NCBI GenBank assembly: GCA_027487435.1 | Contig: JAIYDP010000331.1 | Location: 1-64,000, forward strand | Source: Verrucomicrobiaceae bacterium | GTDB taxonomy: Bacteria > Verrucomicrobiota > Verrucomicrobiia > Verrucomicrobiales > Akkermansiaceae | Direction of reading: 5' to 3' | DNA length: 64,000 nucleotides | Part shown: positions 7,696 to 17,900 of the stretch, in pieces | How positions within the stretch are numbered: position 1 is the stretch's first letter | Layout of the letters: every line of letters begins with the position of its first letter | Position numbers and translations under genes: made by a program | The notes under the pieces: model-generated | The model's input: only the letters and a program-made list of their open reading frames with translations | The model's database searches: none | Told to the model about the DNA's origin: nothing

Positions 7696-8598
7696 TTACA
7701 TGACTTTCTTAGAGGTTCTGCGAAAACGATGATACACAAGGATCATCAGCGGCAACAACCAGCCAGCAGTTCTCGCCAATGTTCTTATAGGCATTTCGCG
7801 ATAAATGGGCATTTCGCGAAATGTAGAGGCAAGTTTGTTCTCCAGCGAGTTCATAGGCATATCGGGGAAATGGCAAACCATACTGTATTCCGTGGCGTAT
7901 AGGGCTACGGCTGCAACATAGGACCAAACCAAGGCCAATAAGGTAATGATCACTCTCTTCGAATTACTCATACGGCATAGAAAGAAGAGCAGCAAAAGAC
8001 TCGTTAGGGTATCACGCAAGATGGTTAAATAATACAGGTCGTCGCAAAGGAAAAAGTAAGAATGATGCAGATAAATTTTCCCCCAGATCCAAGAAAGCAC
8101 GGTTTTCACACTATCGAAAAAGCATTCCTCAAGCCAATTGATTTGTCTGAGTGGAATGGTCAGCAGGAGAATCAAACAGGGAAGGAACATGGATTTGGCA
8201 ACAGGACCGAAAACAAAACGAGTCGCGCCATAGAGCATCATGGGCAATCCAAGGCAAGCCAAGCGAGGAACATCACCTAAGCGCAAGGCCATACCGAAAA
8301 GCACGATCCCCGAAAAACACAAAAGCCAACCGCGACCATCTTGTTGGATTTCCCCCTGCGCGATGCGATACAAGGCAATAAATGTAGTGAGTAAAAAAAC
8401 GAGCCATTGATAATCACTTAGCCCTCGTCCAGATACATCTTCGTACCTGTAATTTTGCAGATATTCCACGATCGTAAATGACATTCTGCCATGCATCATA
8501 CTCACAGGAAGAAGTAGTACAAGCGCAACGCCGTAGCCGATCAAAAGCGACCACGCCAGCCAAGAGTAGATCTGTAATGAAGCGGTATCTTTCTGCAT
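7696..8598 (-). CDS. multi-pass membrane protein with exosortase-like topology
   Basis: This is a 300-residue protein with about eight membrane helices. The order of features resembles exosortase/archaeosortase. A loop (LSDYQWLV) and helix ending in LYR stand where exosortases have HGFLVP and LWRR. Paired helices follow, and then an FLPCLILLLTIPL block resembles the LLFMIPLP block. Where the catalytic ACSGxRS motif would follow there is instead LTILRDTLTS, and the downstream Arg/His residues are not recognisable. It may therefore be a degenerate or divergent relative, or an unrelated protein of similar topology. Near the C-terminus REMPIYREMPI is a small internal duplication, visible in DNA as GCATTTCGCG twice within 20 bp. 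No PEP-CTERM substrate gene is present in the window. Confidence 0.45.
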   Translation of the reverse strand: MQKDTASLQIYSWLAWSLLIGYGVALVLLLPVSMMHGRMSFTIVEYLQNYRYEDVSGRGLSDYQWLVFLLTTFIALYRIAQGEIQQDGRGWLLCFSGIVLFGMALRLGDVPRLACLGLPMMLYGATRFVFGPVAKSMFLPCLILLLTIPLRQINWLEECFFDSVKTVLSWIWGKIYLHHSYFFLCDDLYYLTILRDTLTSLLLLFFLCRMSNSKRVIITLLALVWSYVAAVALYATEYSMVCHFPDMPMNSLENKLASTFREMPIYREMPIRTLARTAGWLLPLMILVYHRFRRTSKKVM

Positions 8599-8803
8599 CG
8601 TGAAATGATAGAAACCATGCGAATGTTAAGATGACAAGCTAGATGATAAAAAATCCTGTCGTCTTACCACCAACGCGCAGGGGTGATGAACCATAGCCAA
8701 TGGTTTCAACCGACAAAATTCAAACTTGCTAAGACGAAAACCAAAGCGCGAGTTACATACGAGAATCCGTTACCAGTCGAAGCGCATCTGATGTTCTACT
8801 GAC

Positions 8804-9508
8804 TCAACCTATCAAAATCAAACGTGGTGGCTCTCCTTCGATCGGATCTGGGGCGCGATGTATGCACGGCGTCACCGGATTTCCGGGGTAGTCAACGGCG
8901 ATGCGCCAGAGATGCCCTACGCCAAAGCTGAACATTCTCGCATCGGGCAATGCCTCATAATGCAAGTCGTAAAAATTCTCGGTGAGATACTCGAGAAAAC
9001 TCTCATCATCTGCTCCACCAAAATCCTCGAGTAAGGCTTTGCGCACAGCAGGAATTTGGGCGCGAGGAATGACATCTTCATGGCACACGCCAATGCTCGA
9101 TGCGCCAGCATAGGTACACAGATACGTATCAGCCACGTCGGTGGCACGATCTATGTGAAATGAACAAACATCCGTGCGCATCAGCCCTTGCTGATCATGG
9201 CCGATGTATCCGTTGACACAATCGATCTCAGCATCCAAGCCATACTCTTGCAATTGCTCTTGATCCCGAAGCATTGTCTGGATCGCTATTTTCCCGGCTT
9301 CGCTCACAGGCAGGGCGAGCAGTTCAGCGCGGTCAAGCGTGGTGATGCCGCGCTCTACACGGAGGTGGCGTATCACTTCCGCAAAATCACCTTCTAGGGA
9401 ACGTTTCAGACACAACGCATTGATACCATCGCGCATCGGCGTTGAAACAAGTTCCTCAATGCTGTGTACGTAGCGCACATAAGGATCATTAGGCGGCGCA
9501 GAGTTCAT
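8804..9508 (-). CDS. DUF1826-like protein, possible metal-binding
   Basis: This is a 234-residue protein from the ATG at 9508 (MNSAPPNDPYVRYVH). The N-terminal two fifths are helical. From about residue 110 it follows the pattern of DUF1826: VCSFHIDRATDVADTYLCTYAGASS, where the family has 'CxxFHxDxxxxRLxxTYxGPGT', then a late CIHRAPDP and PRLILIG ending. The spaced His-x-Asp and late His would fit a cupin or 2-oxoglutarate-dioxygenase-type metal site, but this is inference. No signal peptide or membrane segment is present. It is divergent from the sugar isomerase gene at 9689, with 180 bp between the two start codons. Confidence 0.5.
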   Translation of the reverse strand: MNSAPPNDPYVRYVHSIEELVSTPMRDGINALCLKRSLEGDFAEVIRHLRVERGITTLDRAELLALPVSEAGKIAIQTMLRDQEQLQEYGLDAEIDCVNGYIGHDQQGLMRTDVCSFHIDRATDVADTYLCTYAGASSIGVCHEDVIPRAQIPAVRKALLEDFGGADDESFLEYLTENFYDLHYEALPDARMFSFGVGHLWRIAVDYPGNPVTPCIHRAPDPIEGEPPRLILIG

Positions 9509-9688
9509 GCAGGATTTCTTACGACACATTCGCAGAGCATTCCAGCCTTTTGATGTTCATGAGAAAATATCCCGCATCGCCGGCTTGTATCCCGTGCCAT
9601 GCGCAAATGATGTTTCAACGCTCGATGAATCATCGTTCACAAAGATTTTTTTCCGTGCAATCCTTATCTCGTTCCTCATACTTTTTCC

Positions 9689-10504
9689 ATGAAGTTTGCT
9701 ATATGCAATGAAACGTTTGGTTCCATACCACTTGTGGAAGCGGCTCGTCTTGCCCAAGAATGTGGCTATACTGGTTTGGAAATAGCGCCCTTCACTCTGG
9801 CTCCTGAGCCTGAGGCGATCAATCTAGAGACGGCAAGACTATGGGGGCAGCAAGTGCGATCAGAAGGGCTGGAAATCGTGGGGTTGCATTGGTTGCTCGT
9901 TACGCCATCTGGCTTGCATCTCACCACTCCCGATGAAGCAATTCGTCGTAGAACATTGGATTTCAGCCGACATTTGGTCGATCTTTGCCATGCGATGGGA
10001 GGTTCCATCATGGTTTGGGGCTCTCCAAAACAACGAAACATCGAGCCTGACTGGGATCGGACAGATGCCTCAAAACGAGCTGCCGACCTTTTCCGCGAGC
10101 TCTCTGATCATTGCCAACCACTCGGAGTGACTCTAGCTCTGGAGCCGCTAGGTGCCTGCGAAACCAATTTCCTCACCAGTGCGGCGGAAACGATCACGTT
10201 GATTGAGCGCATCGATCATCCGCATTGCCGATTGCATCTCGATGTGAAAGCGATGAGTTATGAAGATCTCAGCATCGCTCAAGTCATTCGCAACAGTAAG
10301 GAATACACAGTCCATTTCCATGCAAACGACCCAAACCTTCGCGGCCCGGGCATGGGCGAAGTGCCCTACGAACCTATTGTGGAAGCGCTCCGCGAAACCC
10401 AATACGATGGCTGGATAAGTGTGGAGGTTTTCGATTACTCGCCCAGCCCTGTAGAGATCGCAAAGCAATCACTCGACAATTTACGTCATTTTTTTGGCTG
10501 CTGA
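9689..10504 (+). CDS. sugar phosphate isomerase/epimerase, TIM-barrel (AP endonuclease 2 family)
   Basis: This is a 271-residue cytoplasmic protein. [20 protein letters not shown] opens the barrel and [11 protein letters not shown] forms strand 2. VTLALEPL near residue 150 carries the conserved Glu, [10 protein letters not shown] near residue 189 the Asp, and [11 protein letters not shown] (residues about 210-220) and [10 protein letters not shown] (around 245) contribute the His and Glu of the metal site. Metal-site residues Glu, Asp, His and Glu are therefore all present. Members convert keto and aldo sugars or inosose derivatives; the substrate cannot be read from sequence. The length is typical. 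It is a single gene, followed by about 270 bp without a gene before the large operon. Confidence 0.85.
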   Translation: MKFAICNETFGSIPLVEAARLAQECGYTGLEIAPFTLAPEPEAINLETARLWGQQVRSEGLEIVGLHWLLVTPSGLHLTTPDEAIRRRTLDFSRHLVDLCHAMGGSIMVWGSPKQRNIEPDWDRTDASKRAADLFRELSDHCQPLGVTLALEPLGACETNFLTSAAETITLIERIDHPHCRLHLDVKAMSYEDLSIAQVIRNSKEYTVHFHANDPNLRGPGMGEVPYEPIVEALRETQYDGWISVEVFDYSPSPVEIAKQSLDNLRHFFGC

Positions 10505-10774
10505 TTGACCTTGTTGGCCAAGGAGAGAAAAGATCCGTAGATGCAAAAAAGTGAATAATCCACCTCCGAAGCACCGTATTCACTGCGCGTTGAGTTGTTT
10601 TTATCCATTGTTCGATCACATGCTTTCATTCATTCGTCACATACTGACCTTGATACCTGTGATGGGAATGGCTTCGTCTCAGATCTTTAGCAACGATCTG
10701 GCTCTCGTTTGTATGACAAACCCTCAGTCCAGAAAACACCATCACTGCTTTTAAAAAATCACATTTTACTCAAT

Positions 10775-12535
10775 ATGAATCGCCATCATTATTACCACCA
10801 AGCAAAACACGCTATTGTCCTATTGGCCGTTTCGACCTTGCTTTTATGCCAGCAATTTCCTCTATGCGCCGCTGATGTGGCGGGACAGGAAATTCTTTTT
10901 CCCAGTGATGCCTTTGCCAAGCTCGATACCTTTGAGGGCGTGAACCTAGAAGATGCCGATAAAAAATTCAAAGCAAACGATTTTAACGGCGCTTATGCTT
11001 CCTACAAAGCCTACACCTTTGAGTTTACCAAAAGCAAAGCGATGCCCTACGTGATGTTGCGTCTTGGACGTTGCTTGCACAAGACCGACAAGCGGAATGC
11101 CGCGATCAAAGCGTATCAGGAGGTGATCGATTTTTTTCCTGATGATGTTCGCTACGCTGCTGCGGCCATGTATTACATCGGTGAATGCCACGGGCAAAAT
11201 GGCGACGAAGAGAAAAAGACTGCGGTCTGGGCTCGCATGGTCAAGGACGACGGCTACGTCACTCAACCCAATTCTGGCACGGCTCTTAGCCATCTCGGAG
11301 CTGCTATGGAAAAGCTCGGCAAATTTAACGAAGCCGCAGAATACCAATGGCGTACGGCTGTCGCTTTCCTTAAGACCAATCCGAATGCCGCCGCAGCAGC
11401 GCGCAAGGCGGTCATCGCGCACTATGTCGGACTGAATCCCAATCACGATAAACTCAAAGAATTCTACATCGCAGCAAGTGGTTTCGATGGTGCGGGCCGG
11501 AATACCGACAAACCAGAAGAAGATGTTCGTTACTGGCTAACGGTTTTGGATGCCGCACTCTCAATGACCGGTGAGGCAACTCCCCGCGAACAAGCATGTC
11601 TGTATTGGGCAGCAAAAATGGGCGATCGCTTCACCGATGATGACGAATTGCGCCGCCGTTGGTGCGATGCGCAGTTGGTTCACGAAAAAGACCCCTCAGC
11701 TTGGTTGGCTCGGATGGAAAAACAATATGCTGCCAAACCTTCATCGATCGCACGCATCTTGCAGTGGTGTGGCTATTACAAGGCCGACATCAAGGGGCGC
11801 TCTGCGTTTTTTGAAAATAACACCAAGAACTTGTTAGCCAGCATGAAAGCGATTGAATTGATGGAACTCATGGGGAAATTACGCCATCCTCTACAAATGC
11901 ACGCAGAAGCACAAGCCGTCATGCGTTCGATCAAAGTAGCTGATTTAACTGATGAGGAAATGAATCGCTTCGTGATGCTTGCCGCTGACTATCAACTCGA
12001 AGAGCAAATCCTCAGCCACATTTCCCGGATGAAGGATGCATTGTTTGCCACAAAAGTGCGCTTCGATTATTACCTAAGTCGTAGCCATCGTAACCCGCCG
12101 AATATGGAGAAGGCATTAGCAGAAATTCCAGAATTGATGAAATCTCCGAAATACGCAGAAGGCCTCGCTTGGACAAAAGCGACACTTCTGCAAGGACTAG
12201 GACGTCACGAAGATGCGATCACGGCCTTCCGCGCGGCAAATCGCCAGCCAGATTCCACTTGGGAAATTTCCAAGTGCCTTGTCGCCCTCAAGCAATACGA
12301 CCAAGCGATCAAATCCGTCACCGAATTGGAATCGGTGGGTGGTGCTACAGCATCGAAAGCCGCTTTCCAAGCTGCGGAGATCTATCGAATTTCGGGCGAC
12401 AAAGGCCGCGAAGTGTCACAGCTCCGCTCGGTCATGAAACGCTACCCGAAAAGCACCGAATCCAGTGAGGCACACAATCGTCTCGAAAGTTACGGCGTTG
12501 CCATGACGGGCGGCGAGGCCGAAGCTGAGAAATGA
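10775..12535 (+). CDS. exported TPR protein, first gene of the giant-TPR/ExbBD operon
   Basis: This is a 586-residue protein. I chose the ATG at 10775 because it yields a signal peptide (KHAIVLLAVSTLLLCQQFPLCAA); an in-frame start 66 bases upstream would bury it. The mature protein is a helical TPR-type repeat array. Examples are FKANDFNGAYASYKAY, PYVMLRLGRCLHKTDKRNAA, IKAYQEVIDFFPDDVRYAAA and, at the C-terminus, EDAITAFRAAN and DQAIKSVTEL, ending in VMKRYPKSTESSEAHNRLES, a YbgF/BamD-like final repeat. It has no beta-module, unlike the next three genes. It starts a 12-gene same-strand run with short gaps. I infer a periplasmic location and a protein-protein scaffold role. Confidence 0.75.
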   Translation: MNRHHYYHQAKHAIVLLAVSTLLLCQQFPLCAADVAGQEILFPSDAFAKLDTFEGVNLEDADKKFKANDFNGAYASYKAYTFEFTKSKAMPYVMLRLGRCLHKTDKRNAAIKAYQEVIDFFPDDVRYAAAAMYYIGECHGQNGDEEKKTAVWARMVKDDGYVTQPNSGTALSHLGAAMEKLGKFNEAAEYQWRTAVAFLKTNPNAAAAARKAVIAHYVGLNPNHDKLKEFYIAASGFDGAGRNTDKPEEDVRYWLTVLDAALSMTGEATPREQACLYWAAKMGDRFTDDDELRRRWCDAQLVHEKDPSAWLARMEKQYAAKPSSIARILQWCGYYKADIKGRSAFFENNTKNLLASMKAIELMELMGKLRHPLQMHAEAQAVMRSIKVADLTDEEMNRFVMLAADYQLEEQILSHISRMKDALFATKVRFDYYLSRSHRNPPNMEKALAEIPELMKSPKYAEGLAWTKATLLQGLGRHEDAITAFRAANRQPDSTWEISKCLVALKQYDQAIKSVTELESVGGATASKAAFQAAEIYRISGDKGREVSQLRSVMKRYPKSTESSEAHNRLESYGVAMTGGEAEAEK

Positions 12536-12629
12536 CATGATTCTCTTGAAAGATCCTACAAAAAAATTCAGTAACTGCCGCGCATCGCTCATGCGAGAGG
12601 CTCACAAAATCAAACAATTTTCTTAGTCC

Positions 12630-14972
12630 ATGAATCACGCTTCCCACAGTTCCTTTGGTTTCTGCCCCTCTCTTAGGTCACTGGCCATTGCATCTGCGCT
12701 TTTTCCGATTTTTTCTGGAATCCTTCTCGCGCAAGAAAATGCCGATACAAGCAAACCCCGTCCACGGGTCGCTGCTGATGTCGATCCACAGGCCAAGCTC
12801 TTGTTTGATAAGGCGATGGAACTCATGGATTACAAGCAGTATGAGCGAGGCCTCGCGATGCTCAATACCGTCGTGCGCGATAACCAAGGCTCGATCCTTT
12901 CTCATCAAGCTCACATGGCTATGGGTAAGCACTACCTTGATCAGCGTGCCACCGCTGAGGCGCTGAGCCATTTCATGTTGCTAACACGCGTGCTCGATCC
13001 CGTGCCTGGTGAAAAACAACCGGAAGCACTGGAAGCTCTCTATCATGAATCGCTCTTTCAAGCCGGATTTGCTCAATACCAAGCCGGTCAATATGCCGCA
13101 GGCTTCCCCTTGTTTCGCCGTCTCACAGAAGTGGCCGGAAAAACCAAATGGGCGAACCAAGCGTATTTCTACATCGGCATGAGCCACTACCAAATGGGCA
13201 ATTGGAATAAAGCGATTGATTCGCTTTCTCTTGTTGGCACCGAAGTCGAAGATGCGCAAGGTGATGAACTTGGACGCATCGAAATTGGCCAGCGTTTCTA
13301 CGCGAAAATCGCCGATGCCGATATCCCCGTGATGCGGAAACTTGGTCAGGATGTTAAAGCTCAGGTCAAGGTCAGCAGTGGCGATACAGAAACCATCACA
13401 GGTGCCGCTGTTCCTGGCAAACCTGATGAAATGCTGGCCTCTGCCCCTACCGCTCTTGGTGATGCCAAACCGAACGATGGCATTCTGCAAATGGTCGGTG
13501 GCGATACTCTCGAAGTAACCTATCTCGATGATAGTACGCTCGATGGCAAAAAAGGCGTTGCCCGCACGGGAAAAGTCCGCGCTGTAAGCACTGGCACTGT
13601 AGGCTTTTATCTCGGAGATAACTCCACACCTGCCTACATCGCCTATCCGGGACAACCTCAAGTAGTCATCCTGCGCGATGCTGATCTCGATACGTCAGCC
13701 CAAGCAGAAACCATCACGCTTACGGTGAAATCGATGTACAAAGTCGAAGCATCTGCCGCTGCGGAGGGCGAAGAAATGCTCGATATTTTTGCGCTGAAAG
13801 ACGATGAAAAAGACGCATGGACGGAACGCGATAGTCTCACGATCACCCTCACGGAAAGCGGTGCAGGTGCGGCGATACGCACGGGAATGTTTCTCGGGAA
13901 AATTCAACTCGCTCCTTTTAGTGACGGCGATACTATCGACAAAGCCGACCAAATTTTGCATACCGCAGAGCTCGATGAGCTTTCCGTTTCCTACACCGAT
14001 CAGGTTCATCTCTATGGCGATGAAGAGCGCGTAAGTGAGACTCGCATCAAAGTTTCAGGTTCGGTCAATTCTGGTGTCACAGCAGATCAGTATGTGGTGT
14101 TTGAGGAGTTACTCAAGGCACGTAAGGGATCGGTTGAAGCCGAAGCGCTTGTCGGGCTAGGGGCCATCTATAAAGATATGGGCTTGGATCAACGCGCTGG
14201 ACAACGTGCAGGTGAGGCATTGGACAAAGTTGATCCCATCATCATGAATCGCCAGAAACTCCCCGGCGATCTCGTCGAACAGGCATTCAAGCTCAAATGG
14301 GAAAGCGAGTTGTTGAAAAATGATTTTGCCGCAGCTACCGCTACATGCTTGGCGTTCAATCGCCTTTACCCAGAATCCGTACTTGCCGATCAAGCGCTCA
14401 TGACATTAGGGAGGAGTCTTTCCGATCGAGGCGAATACAAACAATCGGTAGAGGTCTATGGACGCGTGCTACAACTGGAAAATCCGATATCCGCAGCGGA
14501 AGCGCAATTTCGCATTGGCGAAGTGCTGGCTCGTGAAGCGGAAGCCCTGGCCGTTGCTGCGGATGAGCACAATAGCAAGTGGGGCAAAGCAGGCTTGAAC
14601 AAAGCCACTGCTTTGCAAAATCGCATGAGTCCCGCGATCGCCGCTTACCAAAAAACCTATCAAACGTATCCGGAAAGCTCCTACGCTGCCGAGGCGCTGG
14701 GCCGTGTAGTTCGTCACTATGTCGAGACCGAAAGTTTCGCCCAAGCTGCGGATTTGTTAGATAGTGTCTTCAACGACTATCCTGATGCCGCGTTTCTCGA
14801 TGAAATGTTGATGCTGTGGGCAAACGTCGGTTTCCGCATGGGAGACACCGCAACCGCGAAAGCGAAACTGCAACAGCTGATCTTTGATTATCCATCCAGT
14901 CAGCACGTTGCCGAGGCGAGGAAAAAATTGGCAGGTTTGGAAGGGAATAAAGAAAAGGAGAAAGAAGAATGA
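12630..14972 (+). CDS. exported TPR-beta-module-TPR protein (780 residues)
   Basis: A signal peptide (SLAIASALFPIFSGILLAQ) is followed by TPR-like repeats at about residues 55-215, for example ALYHESLFQAGFAQYQAGQY and AYFYIGMSHYQMGNWNKAI. A beta-rich middle spans about 230-480. Within it, residues about 340-420 form the module seen many times in the next two proteins: a strand ending RDADLD, a strand ITLTVKS, then LTITLTESGAGAAIRTGMFLG, i.e. a Thr/Glu-x-Gly/Thr motif before a G-x-F-x-G strand. A second TPR block covers about 487-770 and ends in a Lys/Glu-rich tail. The stop codon overlaps the next start (ATGA at 14969). It is a shorter, probably ancestral-type version of the giant proteins that follow. 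Periplasmic or cell-surface location is inferred. Confidence 0.7.
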   Translation: MNHASHSSFGFCPSLRSLAIASALFPIFSGILLAQENADTSKPRPRVAADVDPQAKLLFDKAMELMDYKQYERGLAMLNTVVRDNQGSILSHQAHMAMGKHYLDQRATAEALSHFMLLTRVLDPVPGEKQPEALEALYHESLFQAGFAQYQAGQYAAGFPLFRRLTEVAGKTKWANQAYFYIGMSHYQMGNWNKAIDSLSLVGTEVEDAQGDELGRIEIGQRFYAKIADADIPVMRKLGQDVKAQVKVSSGDTETITGAAVPGKPDEMLASAPTALGDAKPNDGILQMVGGDTLEVTYLDDSTLDGKKGVARTGKVRAVSTGTVGFYLGDNSTPAYIAYPGQPQVVILRDADLDTSAQAETITLTVKSMYKVEASAAAEGEEMLDIFALKDDEKDAWTERDSLTITLTESGAGAAIRTGMFLGKIQLAPFSDGDTIDKADQILHTAELDELSVSYTDQVHLYGDEERVSETRIKVSGSVNSGVTADQYVVFEELLKARKGSVEAEALVGLGAIYKDMGLDQRAGQRAGEALDKVDPIIMNRQKLPGDLVEQAFKLKWESELLKNDFAAATATCLAFNRLYPESVLADQALMTLGRSLSDRGEYKQSVEVYGRVLQLENPISAAEAQFRIGEVLAREAEALAVAADEHNSKWGKAGLNKATALQNRMSPAIAAYQKTYQTYPESSYAAEALGRVVRHYVETESFAQAADLLDSVFNDYPDAAFLDEMLMLWANVGFRMGDTATAKAKLQQLIFDYPSSQHVAEARKKLAGLEGNKEKEKEE

Positions 14973-17900
14973 AATCACGTCTCATGCTCCCTACCAGCGG
15001 GATGCTCGCTGGAATGCTTTTGTTAGGCTCGGTAACGCTTGATGCTGCGAGCTTTGATGAGCAACGTTCTGCCATTGCCGCGTCTCTCGAATCCCAGTCG
15101 GAAGATGCCATCCTCAATCTGCTCAAGGCTGGTATTGCGGAGAATCGTCCGGCACCAGCTGTCGCCCTTGCAAATGAATGGTTGCGCCGGAACCTCCCCA
15201 AAAATCCAGCTCTACTTTTTCAGGCAGGACGAGCTGCCGAACTCAGTGGCGAATTCAAAGATTCCGTCGCATTCTACCAACAGGCACTCAAGCTCGCAGA
15301 TCCAAAATCTGCCGAATCTGGCGATGCGATCACAGCCGTTTATACACTTCTGATTCAACAACTCGACAACCCGAGCGGCGCTTTTGCCTTCGGTTTGAAC
15401 GAGGCCAAAACTCTCGCGATCAATCCGCGCTTCCGCCAGTTCGACCGCTGGTTTTTGGATCAAGCAAAAACAAGCAACGACCGTAGTGCCGTAGCCTCAC
15501 GTCTGCTAGCCTCATTCCAGTCGGGTGTCACAGCCGAGCAAATTGTTGCTCTCTATCACATCGATCTTCGATGGTTGGTCGATTCCATTCGTTCCGTACG
15601 CTATGATGTGAAAGCAGATCGCTTTACACCACAGTTCGTCAAGGATGTGAAATCTCTCGCCCCATTGATCACATCCGACGAAGAGATGCGTTCGTTGCTC
15701 GATTGGTCGGTTTCTGTTAAGGCCTACAACATGGCGAAAATTGACGGCAAAGAGGCCTCCCCTCCCCTAGCTGAAGCAAAGGTTCTGATGGAAAAGTTTC
15801 CTGCCTATGCTGCTATGATCCAGACCGATTGGGCGGGCGGCAGCAATAGCCAGCACTACCGTGATGATCCGAAAAAATATTGGACACATGAGACAGAAGC
15901 GAAAATGGCACCGATTCGTGCCCTGCTGCCAAAGCTTTCTCCACTTCAGCAAGCGGATCTTCTCCGCACTTGGAGCAGTGGTTACTACGCCAGTGGCCCA
16001 GAGGTTTTTTCCGCGCAGCAAGCTCTCGCTTTTACGCTTGCGAATCCTGATACAGTCAATCGCAAGACAGGCCCAGCCTTCGTATTTGGCTGGGATAAAT
16101 TACCCTTAGCTGAAGTTCAGAAATTAGCCCCGATTCTGGCACTAAATCCTTCTCCCGAAGCTTCGCTAATTCGCTCGATCGCCACCGCTGGCACCAGCAA
16201 AGATCTCGATCTAGCATTGTCCGCGCTTCTCGGATCTGAAGCATGGCGCCTCGGCCCCGCAGAACTAAACGGAGTCTATGCTGACCGTCTCTGGCACTGG
16301 GCTGGCCGCCCCGGCGGTAACGCCAAGCGTGATGAAGCTGTTTCGAAATCCAAAGCATTTCTCGCCACCATAGCAGCAGATCCCGATGCCAAGGCTCCAC
16401 CAACTCAGCGCATTGCTGCCTTCCAAGCACTGTTGGACGACTTCATGTCGCCTGCCCCGAAAACACTTTCGATTCGATCGACTCTAGCCAAACAACTGCG
16501 AGTAACTCCCGAAGTTATTCCCCAGTTAATCAAAGACCCTCGACCTGAAGTTCAAACTCTCGTTCGCGAGATCTTGCCCACAGATTTTATGGGACCCGAT
16601 ACGGCATTGAATCCAGACCGATTCGATCCAGCGATTCTTCGCAAGGCCGCACGTCAGGGTGGTATGGAATATCTAAAAAAGCGCAAGCCTGCCGACTTCA
16701 TTCCACATGCACTCGAACCTGCTTTGCGCCAAGCAGTAGCCGATTCTTTAAAACAAAACAAAGCGGTAAACTGGCTAACGATCGCTTGGATCAACGCGCA
16801 ATTTCCTGAAAACAATGCCGATTCCGTGAAGCTCATGGAAGAGTTGTTCGCCTCGCCTGTTTTTGCGACTCTATCTCCTGAAGCCCGCTTCGCCGCTCGT
16901 TCCTGGTTTGGCGACAAGGCTATGACCCCAGCGCAGTTCGCCCAATTGCAATCCGTGGATCCGAAGCTTGTTTGTAAAGACCTGATTTCGTTGCCGAAGG
17001 AAGCTGATGCCGTAGCGACAACTGCCGCAATGACCAAAGTGATCGAAGGCCTACGCAAAGCGCCATTTTGGGTGGAAATCGATGGCTTAGAAAACCTTGC
17101 AGTTCTGAGCGACCAAGTGTTTAACGATGAAAAAGTCCAAGCTCTGAGTGTCGAAGTCGTTGACTCCCTCCGTTCTACCGTGGCTCCCCCCAATTTCAGC
17201 ATTCGTTACTTTACTAGCGTAGCAAAACGCAAGGACTCCACGACCTTGCTCCGCAGTTCCATTTACCTGTGGCGTGTGGTTTCTGTTCACCATCGCGACT
17301 ATCCGAAATTGCTGACCCTCGCGGAATCTTTACTCGAAGAACAACCCTCTGCTGCCAGCACCCTCGCGCTTGGAGGACTTGCAGCTATGGATCGCCATAA
17401 GCAAGGGCACACATGGTTCAAGCGCGAAACCGACGCACCTTTGCTCAAATCCATACGTGGCAAAGCAGCAATGAAGCTGGGTCTTGTCGTTATTCCGGTG
17501 GCGGTCGATCACCCATCGTATCCTGTCTTTCAATCGCAAGCAGAGTGGCTCACCGGCAACGAGGATAGCGCGTGGATACAACTCGACACCCATTGGGATG
17601 CCTTTGTTCAAATGCATCGCGAACTTTCGATTCCTTACTTGATGTGGACGCTGCAACGCACAATTTACGGACGTGACGAAGCGCGTCAGCAAATGCTGAT
17701 CAAGTCCCTACTCGATTGGGGAGCAGTAACTGGCTCCCCTCTCACTCCTACGGAAAAGGCAAAAATCGATATTGCCTACGGCGACATCGCGTTACAGCGA
17801 GGCCAAATGCGTGAAGCTCACGAAATTTACGTTCGGGTGCAAAAAAACTCAGCCTATGCCAATCTGATCGTGCGCCATGAGGCCGGCCTGCGTCGTGCAC

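Noticed and set aside
10508-10523. Inverted repeat CCTTG...CAAGG after the sugar isomerase gene as a terminator
   Set aside because: The stem is only five bases with no following T run.
10551-10754. 67-residue open frame before the large operon
   Set aside because: No domain, poor start context and His/Cys/Pro-rich composition; more likely part of the upstream region.
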